This document shows, piece by piece, positions 55,308 through 64,000 of a stretch of DNA of 64,000 bases. The stretch spans positions 328,989 to 392,988 of the forward strand of contig NZ_CANMTQ010000003.1 in the NCBI RefSeq assembly GCF_947500835.1, given 5' to 3'. Each line of letters opens with the position of its first letter. Positions within the stretch are counted from its first letter, which is position 1. Below the pieces are notes generated by a model. It searched no databases. It was not told the DNA's origin and saw only the letters and a program-made list of their open reading frames with translations. The position numbers and the translations under genes are program-made. Source of the DNA: an uncultured Halomonas sp. (GTDB lineage Bacteria > Pseudomonadota > Gammaproteobacteria > Pseudomonadales > Halomonadaceae).

Positions 55308-55955
55308 TTATCGGCGCGGCTTGTTGCCAGGCCCTGCTGGGCGCTTCTTGCGGGGGGTTGGCTTGGGCGCCTCTGGGGGCACGCGAAAGTGTAGATAGAG
55401 ATCAAGTACCAGTTCCGGCAGTTGTCGAACGAGGCGCTCTGTCTGAATGGGGTCGCCAGAGAGCTCGGCCATATCCGCTTCCTCGTCGAACAGGCCCGAC
55501 AAGGCCATAAAGGGCAAAAGCAATGTGGCGGTACTTTCCTCGTTGTCTTTGAACCAGGCGCTCTCATCGAGAAAGACACCTTCCATGAAACCAGCACACC
55601 AGTCGCCGATGGGAGTCTCTTCCGGTGAGGCACCCTGAAGCTCGAGTTCAAAAGGCAATTCCGGCAGATGACCGTGCTCGAAAGCCTCAATGGCATTGTT
55701 CTTGAGTTGCTCCAGTAATCCAAGGATGCCATTACGCTCGGCATCGTCACTAAAACTCGGTTCTCCATGAAACAATTCGCTGATCCAGGTCGCCGCAGGT
55801 ATCTCGCGGGGCGCTACCGCCAGGGCCACCAAGAAACCGTGAGCGGATATGGTGTCCAGAGCATCCTCATCGACTCGCTCGGAGTCGAGGAAGTCATCGA
55901 GCCGATCCAGTTCATCATCGTCGAGCAGTGGCTGAGGAGGAGGCGTTTCTTGCAT
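55308..55955 (-). CDS. UPF0149 family protein (YgfB/YecA-like)
   Basis: This 215-residue acidic protein matches UPF0149: LDDFLDSERVDEDALDTISAHGFLVALAV at the start, IGDWCAGFMEGVFLDESAW near residue 105, and LLLPFMALSG near residue 135. A Lys/Pro-rich tail ends the protein without the SEC-C zinc motif of YecA. The family role is unclear; YgfB in Pseudomonas affects ampDh3 and beta-lactam resistance. ATG 55955 is preferred. Confidence 0.85.
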   Translation of the reverse strand: MQETPPPQPLLDDDELDRLDDFLDSERVDEDALDTISAHGFLVALAVAPREIPAATWISELFHGEPSFSDDAERNGILGLLEQLKNNAIEAFEHGHLPELPFELELQGASPEETPIGDWCAGFMEGVFLDESAWFKDNEESTATLLLPFMALSGLFDEEADMAELSGDPIQTERLVRQLPELVLDLYLHFRVPPEAPKPTPRKKRPAGPGNKPRR

Positions 55956-56009
55956 GGGATTTCCCGGAAAAGAGTGAATTGATATCACCTGTAAGCGGTA
56001 CAAGGCATT

Positions 56010-56280
56010 CTAGGGCCTGTTGACGTTTCATTCACGGCCGCGCTGGCGCCAGTTTTTATTCGGGGCAAGGCAGGAGGAGAGAAATTTGGTTATTCCAAAT
56101 GAACGACGACTAACGCAGCAGCGGATAAAAACTGGCCCAGCCCTTCGGGTTGCGCAGCAAAAAGCGCCATTCTGCGTTGCGAAACGTGAAAAGGGAATAA
56201 CCCTTCCCTGCGCTTCGCGCCTTGACTGACACTTTTTGATGCAGCAACGCGGTTCGCGATGAAACGTCAACAGGCCCTAG
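56010..56280. mobile_element. MITE-like element, family A, complete copy
   Basis: This 271-bp element has perfect 22-bp terminal inverted repeats (AGGGCCTGTTGACGTTTC inside them), bounded by CTAG at both ends. GCATT flanks it directly at 56005-56009 and 56280-56284, a possible 5-bp target duplication if the last G is flanking sequence; alternatively CTAG is a 4-bp palindromic target. A second inner inverted repeat (GCCAGTTTTTAT at about 56048 with ATAAAAACTGGC at about 56125) splits it into two folded halves. No coding capacity is evident. It fills the intergenic space between the divergent UPF0149 and sprT genes. The same end sequence, reversed, occurs at 63927. Confidence 0.85.
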
Positions 56281-56286
56281 CATTTC

Positions 56287-56865
56287 ATGACGACACGAAC
56301 GCTTCCCACTTCGGCGCTTCCCACTCCGACGCTTCTTACCCCAGGCGCTGACGAGCTGGCGGCCCTCGACAAGACGGCGCTGCACGACCGTGTCCACCAG
56401 CGTGTCGAGGCCGCCTGGCAGCTTGCTCGGGAGGTTTACCCGGCGCTGCCACTGCCGAAAGTATGGCTCGATCTACGGGGGAAATGTGCGGGTCAGGCAC
56501 ATTTTGGACGCCAGGGGTTGCGCTTCAATCCCGTGCTGCTCTCAGAGAATCGCCTGGCCTATTTTGTCGATGTGATCCCTCACGAAATGGCCCATTGGCT
56601 CGTTCATCATCTTGAGGGTGGCGAGCACATGCGGCCCCATGGACGCGAGTGGCGCAGCGTGATGCGTCGACTGTATGGGCTCGAGCCGAAGGTAACCCAT
56701 GTGTTCGATACCCGAGCCGCTAGCCCGGCCCCATACCGTTACGAGTGTGGCTGCCAAAGTCATCACTTCAGCGCTCGACGACATCGGCTGGCTCATTCGG
56801 GTAAGCATTACATTTGTCGTCGATGCCATCAAAGGCTGGTCTGGCGTCAGGAAAAAGTGATTTGA
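56287..56865 (+). CDS. sprT: SprT-like zinc metalloprotein
   Basis: This 192-residue protein has a SprT-type zinc domain: HEMAHWLVHH near residue 98 and a C-terminal zinc-ribbon with CGCQ and CRRC near residues 155-176. Vertebrate SPRTN repairs DNA-protein crosslinks; bacterial SprT is little studied. The start at 56287 lies six bases after the family A element, so the native promoter may have been displaced or replaced by it. The N terminus has three LPT-like repeats. Confidence 0.9.
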   Translation: MTTRTLPTSALPTPTLLTPGADELAALDKTALHDRVHQRVEAAWQLAREVYPALPLPKVWLDLRGKCAGQAHFGRQGLRFNPVLLSENRLAYFVDVIPHEMAHWLVHHLEGGEHMRPHGREWRSVMRRLYGLEPKVTHVFDTRAASPAPYRYECGCQSHHFSARRHRLAHSGKHYICRRCHQRLVWRQEKVI

Positions 56866-57033
56866 GCGGTCTCAAGCTTTTGAATTGAAATAAGAAAAAT
56901 TTTCTACGAAGGTCTAATAGGGAAGAAGGCCCCCACTGGGTATATGCTGAAAGGACATTGTAGGCGTCGACTCGCCCATCGGGTCGGCATGAGCACATCC
57001 CAAGATACCCGGACAGGGTGCAGAGGCTCCAAC

Positions 57034-58983
<1,950 letters not shown>

Positions 58984-59015
58984 ACGCTTCGTTCATGTTA
59001 CCCATTACATACAGT

Positions 59016-59040
59016 AACCGGCTCTTCAGAGCCGGTTTTT
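59016..59040 (+). terminator. Intrinsic terminator of acs
   Basis: AACCGGCTC and GAGCCGGTT form a perfect 9-bp stem with a TTCA loop followed by TTT, 32 bp after the acs stop codon. Confidence 0.88.
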
Positions 59041-59197
59041 CATGAGTATTCCCAGTGTTCATCTATAGTGCGCAGCGCTTGGGAATCGGCTCTAGCATGG
59101 GGTAACATGGTGTAAGAGAATAGTGAACACAATTGGCGTCGTGACGAATGACGCACCATCCTAGTGCAAGCCAGTGCAGGGAACCGGAGAGGACTTA

Positions 59198-59860
59198 ATG
59201 GCCTTTGCCCAGAAATTCATAGTTGCCGATGACCACCCGCTGTTCCGTGCGGCGTTAACGCAAGCCTTGCGCCAAGTTGCTTCCCAAGCTGAAATCGTCG
59301 AAGCGGATACCATGGAAGCGACCACCGAAGTGGTAACGCGCCATCCCGACGCGGATCTTATCTTGCTGGATCTACACATGCCCGGTGCGCACGGGTTTTC
59401 CGGTTTGATTCAATTGCGTGGGCAGACTCCGGATATTCCTGTTGCCGTGGTCTCAGGCAGTGACGAGCCCTATGTGGTGCGTCGGGCCATCGACTATGGT
59501 GCGTCTGGTTTCATTCCTAAATCCTCCTCCCTGGCGATGATCTCCCAAGCCGTCGGCGAAATTCTCGACGGTGAAATCTGGCTACCGGAAGCACTGGCTG
59601 CCACCCTCGGGGAAACCAACGAAGAAGAAACTCGTTTCGCAGAAGCGATCGCCTCGCTTACCCCACAGCAGTTTCGCGTGCTCAATATGCTAACGGAAGG
59701 CTTGCTCAACAAGCAGATTGCCTATGAGCTGAGCGTCTCTGAGGCCACCATCAAGGCCCACGTGACCGCCATCCTGCGCAAGCTAGGCGTGCATTCGCGC
59801 ACTCAGGCGGTCATTGCGGCCCAGAAGCTCGAAGTCGAGCCGCCAAAGGTCGAATCCTGA
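59198..59860 (+). CDS. crbR: LuxR-type response regulator, probable CrbR
   Basis: This 220-residue response regulator has a receiver domain (acidic pair Asp11-Asp12, phosphoacceptor Asp58 in LILLDLHMPG, Lys in IPKSSS near residue 107) and a C-terminal LuxR helix-turn-helix (LTPQQFRVLNMLTEGLLNKQIAYELSVSE region from about 152). In Vibrio and Pseudomonas, CrbR (ErdR) with kinase CrbS turns on acs to consume acetate. Its place between acs and the transporter-like kinase supports this. GGAGAGG precedes the ATG at 59198. Confidence 0.85.
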   Translation: MAFAQKFIVADDHPLFRAALTQALRQVASQAEIVEADTMEATTEVVTRHPDADLILLDLHMPGAHGFSGLIQLRGQTPDIPVAVVSGSDEPYVVRRAIDYGASGFIPKSSSLAMISQAVGEILDGEIWLPEALAATLGETNEEETRFAEAIASLTPQQFRVLNMLTEGLLNKQIAYELSVSEATIKAHVTAILRKLGVHSRTQAVIAAQKLEVEPPKVES

Positions 59861-59883
59861 AAGACTAAAACACCACAAGTTGA

Positions 59884-59928
59884 GCCCAGGGCAACGCTCG
59901 TTCAAAAGAGCATTGCCCTGGGCTTTTT
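59884..59928. terminator. Terminator between crbR and crbS
   Basis: A 16-bp stem with one mismatch (GCCCAGGGCAACGCTC pairing with GAGCATTGCCCTGGGC) and an 8-base loop ends in TTTTT on the plus strand. It separates the convergent crbR and crbS genes. Confidence 0.88.
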
Positions 59929-59949
59929 CGTCAATTTCGTTGACGCCGT

Positions 59950-62900
59950 TCAAGAGTTGCGCGTGGCGCGACTGGCTTGCAGCGTGCGGGTCAGCAGAGC
60001 ACGAAGGGCGGCAGGGCGCACCGGCTTCAACAGCAAGTGATAGCCGGCGCGCTTGATCTCCTCGGCAACCTCTTCGGTGCGGTCGGCGGTAATCACGATG
60101 CCGGGTACGGACCCCTCAAAGCGCTCATCCAATGCTTCCAGCGCCATTAGTCCAGTGACTTCGTTATCCAGATGATAGTCGGCGAGTATCGCATCTGGAT
60201 CTTCTTCCAAGTGGCGCAGAATAGACTTGGCGCCGCCAATCGAGGTGGCAGTGAACACCTCGCAACCCCAGCCGGATAGCATGGCCTTCATGCCTTCCAA
60301 TATCAGCGTTTCATTGTCGATGCAGACGATTCGTGTACCTGCCAGCTTGTTGCTGGTGCGTCGGCTAGGGGTGTCATCACTGATTGCGGGGATCTCCTGA
60401 GCGGGCACCCTGGGAACCTCCACCGAGAACAAGGTGCCTGCGCCCTCCCAGGAGCGCACTCGAATGGGGTGATCAAGAACTCGGCTCATACGGTCGGCGA
60501 TGGAGAGTCCCAGCCCCAGTCCTTTTTCGCTCTCCTTGTGCCGGGACACCTGATCGAGGCGACGAAATTCCTGAAATATCTCGGCTTGTTTGGACTCGGG
60601 AATGCCCGGCCCTGTGTCCCATACCTCGATGGACAGATGCTGGCCATGACGCCGACAACCCAACAGCACGCGGCCATGTTGGGTATAACGCAGTGCGTTG
60701 GAGAGAAAGTTCTGCAGGATGCGGCGCAGCATCTGAGCGTCACTGTCGACCCAGGTACTGGTCGCGACCACGTCCAGATCAAGCCCTCGTTCTTCAGCCA
60801 TCAGCTCGAACTCTGCCCGCAAGGGACGAAAGATATTGGCCAGAGGAAAATGCGCGCGCCTGGGAGTGAGAGCGCCTGCATCCAGTTTCGAGATGTCGAG
60901 CAACGTGCTCAAAAGCTCTTCAGCGGCCTGCAGGGAGTTGTCGATGTGGCCAACGGTGCGCTTGAGATCCTCTGCATCCTCTTGCTGGGAAAGCGCCGAT
61001 ACGAATAGCCGTGCGGCGTTGAGTGGTTGCAACAGGTCGTGACTGGCTGCCGCCAGGAAGCGGGTTTTCGAGGCGTTAGCCGTCTCCGCGGCCTGCTTGG
61101 CCTGGCGTAGTGCCTGTTCGGCTTCGGCCCGTACCCGGTTTTCCTGGCGCAGCGCGGCATTGGCCTTGGAGAGCGCCTGGGTGCGCTCGCGAACGCGCTC
61201 CTCTAGATTCTCATTGGTTTCCTGCAGCGCAATTTCGGCCAGACGGCGCTCGGTAATGTCCTGGTAGAGCGCAAAGAAGCCGAGGATGCTATCGCTGTCG
61301 CCGAAATGCGGCGTGTAAGTCACCAGCATATAGCGGATGCCACCATCGCCGTCATCCAGAGAAATCTCGAAGCTGACCCGCTCGCCGTTCAGGGTTCGCT
61401 CCATCCAGGGAGCGCGATCGCGCGCGATCTCTGAAGAGAGTACATCCTCTGTACGCTTGCCCATGACACTTGCGCGATCGATGTCGAAGGTCTGTTCGTA
61501 GGCCCGGTTGGTGAAAAGATAGCGACACTCCTTATCGAAGTAGGCAATCAGGGCCGGCACATTGTCGGTATAGATACGAATGTTGTTCTCGGAGCGAATC
61601 AACGCTTCTTCGGTGCTTTTTTGCTGAGTGACATCCTGATAGCTATATACGAAGCCGCCGCCGGGCATGGGGTTGCCTTGAACATCGAGCACGCTGCCAT
61701 CCTGGCGATAGCGGATATAGCGATGCGGCTGGCCTTTTCGAATGTTGTCGAGCAGCAGCTCGACATGCTCTTCTGGATCCCCCGGGCCGTACTCGCCGTT
61801 GTGGGCGTTATAGCGAAAGATCTTGGCCATCGAGGCGCCTACGCGAATCAAATGATCGGGAAAGCGGAACAGCTCCAGATAGCGCTGGTTCCACACCACC
61901 AGGCGCAGGTTCTGATCCACCACGCTGATGCCCTGATTGATGTTCTCGATGGTGGCCTGAAGCAGGGCCCGGTTGAACTCGAGCACCTGAGACGCTTCAT
62001 CGACGATAGAGATGACATCCGAAATGCCGATGCCGCGCCCCTGCAGGGCCGAATTGACGACGATGCGCGCCGAGGATGCGCCAAGGACAGACGCCAGCAG
62101 GCGCTCGGTGAATTGAATGACATCGATCGAAGCTCGCGCGTTATATTCCAGTAGCTGACCGCTGCGCCGTGCGTAGTCGTCAAAAGCATCCCGAACCTGA
62201 TCGGCGCCCAGGAAACGCTCGCACAGCACCCGCAGATCATCCACGGTGGTGGCGCCAGTCCAGGGCCGATTGACCGAGGTCTGCCGGGTCTCGACACTAT
62301 CCACGAACAACGAGGCTTGAATCCGCTCCACTACGCGCTGTGAGGTAATCTGAGAGACGAAGATGTAGCCGAATAGATTGAGCCCTAGTGACAGCATCAC
62401 GCCGTGGGTGAAAGGATCGCCGATGTTGAAGCCAAATAGTTGCGTCGGTGACAGCCAGTCGATACCCAGCGGGCTCAGGGTAAGCCAGGCAAGAGGTATC
62501 ACCCCGGCATTGACCAGCGTCGGCAACAGCAGCGCGTAGGCCCAGACTGCAAAGCCGACGTTCATGCCGGCAATGACGCCGAGGCGATTACCGCGTTTCC
62601 AGTAGAGCCCTCCAAGTAATGCTGGGGCGAATTGCGCCACTGCCGCAAAGGAGAGCATGCCGGTGGATGCAAGAGAGCTGAATTCCGCGGTCAGCTTGTA
62701 GAAGCCATAGGCCAAGGCCAGAATGACCAGAATGGTGATGCGCCGAGCTCTCAGCACCAGCCTGCCGTAGTCCTGCGCCTTGGTATCGAACCAGCGCAGG
62801 CGAAACAGCAGCGGAATGACGATCTCATTGGACACCATGATCGACACGGCAACGGCGGCAACGATGACCATGCCGGTTGCGGCAGAAAACCCTCCGATGA

Positions 62901-63900
62901 AGGTCAGCAGTGTCAGAAGTTCATTGTCGGCGGCGATAGGCAGCGCCAGCATGTAGGTGTCCGGCGAGACGCGACCATCGGGAAACATCGTCAGACCCGC
63001 GGCGGCTATCGGCAGCACGAAAAAGCCGATGGCAAGGAGATATAAAGGGAATAGCCAGCGCGCCCGAGCGGCATCGTCAGGATGGGTATTTTCCACCACG
63101 GCAACGTGAAACTGACGCGGTAGACAGAAAATTGCCAGCATGGCCAGCAGCGTCTGCGCCCAGAAGCCCTGTCCGAAGTTCTGCTCGCTCAATTGGCGCT
63201 GCAATTCGAGATGGCTTTCTGCGCGCCCAAGCAGATCCCCTAGTCCATCGAACATGCCCCAGGTGACATAGGCGCCCAATATCAGAAAGGCGAGCAGCTT
63301 GACCATGGATTCGAAGGCGATGGCATGAATCAAGCCTTCGTGGTGCTCGGTAGCATCCGTGTGCCGAGTGCCGAACAAGATTGCAAAAATGGCCATGACC
63401 GCCGCTACATAGAAGGCCGTGTCGGCAAACAGCGGCGCCCGTGTCATGTCGGAAGACGCTGTGAGCACGGTGAACGAGGTAGAAACAGCTTTTAGCTGCA
63501 GGGCAATGTAGGGCAGGGTGCCGACCAGTGCCACGAGGCTTGCGAAGGCGGCAAGGGATTGGGTCTTGCCGTAGCGAGAGGCGATGAAATCCGCGATAGA
63601 GGTGACGTTCTGGCGTTTGGCGACACGGATCATCTTGGCCAGTACCGGCCAGAACAGAGCAAAGGTCAGTACTGGGCCGACAAAGATGCTGGCGAAGGAC
63701 CAGCCGGAGGTGGCGGCCTGGCCAACGGCTCCGTAGAAGGTCCAGGAGGTGCAGTAGATTGCCAGCGCCAAGCTGTAGATGATGGGGCGCCGTTGGGCCG
63801 CGCCCATCAAGCGGGCACGACGATCCCCACGCCAGGCAATGAAGAACAAGATGGCGATATAGAGTAACGAAATGGCGATCAACAGCCAGCCTTGAAACAT
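59950..63900 (-). CDS. crbS: Transporter-like hybrid histidine kinase, probable CrbS
   Basis: This 1316-residue protein joins a sodium/solute symporter (SSF) domain of about 13 helices (1-510), a STAC-like linker, PAS domains (about 640-900), a HisKA domain with His in FLAAASHDLLQPLN near residue 952, an HATPase domain (N box NFLSNALRY near 1070), and a receiver with phosphoacceptor Asp in ADYHLD near 1242. This build matches CrbS (MxtR), which with CrbR controls acs and acetate use. It converges with crbR. The start is 27 bp from a family A element copy. Confidence 0.88.
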   Translation of the reverse strand: MFQGWLLIAISLLYIAILFFIAWRGDRRARLMGAAQRRPIIYSLALAIYCTSWTFYGAVGQAATSGWSFASIFVGPVLTFALFWPVLAKMIRVAKRQNVTSIADFIASRYGKTQSLAAFASLVALVGTLPYIALQLKAVSTSFTVLTASSDMTRAPLFADTAFYVAAVMAIFAILFGTRHTDATEHHEGLIHAIAFESMVKLLAFLILGAYVTWGMFDGLGDLLGRAESHLELQRQLSEQNFGQGFWAQTLLAMLAIFCLPRQFHVAVVENTHPDDAARARWLFPLYLLAIGFFVLPIAAAGLTMFPDGRVSPDTYMLALPIAADNELLTLLTFIGGFSAATGMVIVAAVAVSIMVSNEIVIPLLFRLRWFDTKAQDYGRLVLRARRITILVILALAYGFYKLTAEFSSLASTGMLSFAAVAQFAPALLGGLYWKRGNRLGVIAGMNVGFAVWAYALLLPTLVNAGVIPLAWLTLSPLGIDWLSPTQLFGFNIGDPFTHGVMLSLGLNLFGYIFVSQITSQRVVERIQASLFVDSVETRQTSVNRPWTGATTVDDLRVLCERFLGADQVRDAFDDYARRSGQLLEYNARASIDVIQFTERLLASVLGASSARIVVNSALQGRGIGISDVISIVDEASQVLEFNRALLQATIENINQGISVVDQNLRLVVWNQRYLELFRFPDHLIRVGASMAKIFRYNAHNGEYGPGDPEEHVELLLDNIRKGQPHRYIRYRQDGSVLDVQGNPMPGGGFVYSYQDVTQQKSTEEALIRSENNIRIYTDNVPALIAYFDKECRYLFTNRAYEQTFDIDRASVMGKRTEDVLSSEIARDRAPWMERTLNGERVSFEISLDDGDGGIRYMLVTYTPHFGDSDSILGFFALYQDITERRLAEIALQETNENLEERVRERTQALSKANAALRQENRVRAEAEQALRQAKQAAETANASKTRFLAAASHDLLQPLNAARLFVSALSQQEDAEDLKRTVGHIDNSLQAAEELLSTLLDISKLDAGALTPRRAHFPLANIFRPLRAEFELMAEERGLDLDVVATSTWVDSDAQMLRRILQNFLSNALRYTQHGRVLLGCRRHGQHLSIEVWDTGPGIPESKQAEIFQEFRRLDQVSRHKESEKGLGLGLSIADRMSRVLDHPIRVRSWEGAGTLFSVEVPRVPAQEIPAISDDTPSRRTSNKLAGTRIVCIDNETLILEGMKAMLSGWGCEVFTATSIGGAKSILRHLEEDPDAILADYHLDNEVTGLMALEALDERFEGSVPGIVITADRTEEVAEEIKRAGYHLLLKPVRPAALRALLTRTLQASRATRNS

Positions 63901-63926
63901 GCGTCCCCCTTTTTTCTGCGCTCATT

Positions 63927-64000
63927 CTAGGGCCTGTTGACGTTTCATCGCGAACCGCGTTGCTGCATCAAAAAGTGTCAGTCAAGGCGCGAAGCGCAGG
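63927..64000 (-). mobile_element. MITE-like element, family A, second copy (cut by window end)
   Basis: The last 74 bases of the window read as the reverse complement of 56207-56280 with no difference that I can find. So a second copy of the 271-bp element, in opposite direction, begins 27 bp upstream of crbS and runs out of the window. Both copies have CATT before CTAG at this end or its flank. Confidence 0.85.

Overview
The window looks like an ordinary chromosomal stretch from a gammaproteobacterium, most likely a moderately halophilic member of the Halomonadaceae (Halomonas or a close relative). That placement is an inference. It rests on the protein sequences, the GC-rich coding style, classic gammaproteobacterial neighbourhoods (valS-holC-pepA next to lptF-lptG, dapA-bamC-purC, aceE-aceF, acs beside a CrbS/CrbR pair) and several families of short inverted-repeat elements between genes. 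I see no rRNA, no CRISPR array, no prophage and no complete transposase.

Layout. 1-7.4 kb: the end of an FMN reductase, a patatin phospholipase, then a small accessory block with an exported amidohydrolase, an exported isochorismatase-like hydrolase, a divergent HxlR regulator and a DoxX membrane protein, followed by a diguanylate cyclase and a META-domain lipoprotein. 7.4-19.7 kb: valS, a large orphan hybrid histidine kinase, holC, pepA, the LPS-export permease genes lptF-lptG, an RDD membrane protein, and the iron pair bfd-bfr behind a Fur-box-like site. 19.8-31.1 kb: purE-purK, an extracellular PHB-depolymerase-type esterase, a DUF1653 protein with tcdA and truC, an amino-acid permease, aceK, a sirtuin, a DTW-domain tRNA-modifying enzyme and a stand-alone Tat-exported TRAP binding protein. 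31.1-32.3 kb: a vapBC-type toxin-antitoxin pair and three identical tRNA-Lys genes with a clear promoter and terminator. 32.4-45.4 kb: nadA, bepA, a TusA-like protein with a PerM-like permease, bcp, dapA-bamC-MBL-purC, trmO, the methionine-salvage genes mtnB-mtnD-mtnC with a coupled GNAT gene, nadC and ampD. 45.7-55.9 kb: pyruvate dehydrogenase aceE-aceF, adk, tsaB, uppP-rsmJ, a cardiolipin-synthase-like PLD protein and a UPF0149 protein. 56.0-64.0 kb: sprT, acs, and the convergent crbR and crbS genes that probably control acs.

Many genes serve central metabolism around acetyl-CoA and acetate (aceE-aceF, acs, crbSR, aceK, a sirtuin that could act on acyl-lysines), NAD synthesis (nadA, nadC), purine synthesis (purE, purK, purC, adk), tRNA modification (tcdA, truC, a DTW protein, trmO, tsaB) and envelope building (lptFG, bamC, bepA, uppP, ampD, a PLD enzyme).

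The most unusual content is not a new gene cluster but mobile-like non-coding DNA. A 271-bp element with perfect 22-bp terminal inverted repeats is present at 56010-56280, with a second inverted copy cut by the window end at 63927. A second family of about 140 bp has two copies (near 15.9 and 19.7 kb). A single 143-bp inverted-repeat element abuts bepA, and a pair of inverted REP-like hairpins overlaps the pepA stop codon. Among proteins, the exported amidohydrolase/isochorismatase block, the partnerless TRAP binding protein, the orphan hybrid kinase and the sirtuin without zinc cysteines deserve a second look. I found no convincing evidence of a wholly new multi-gene system.
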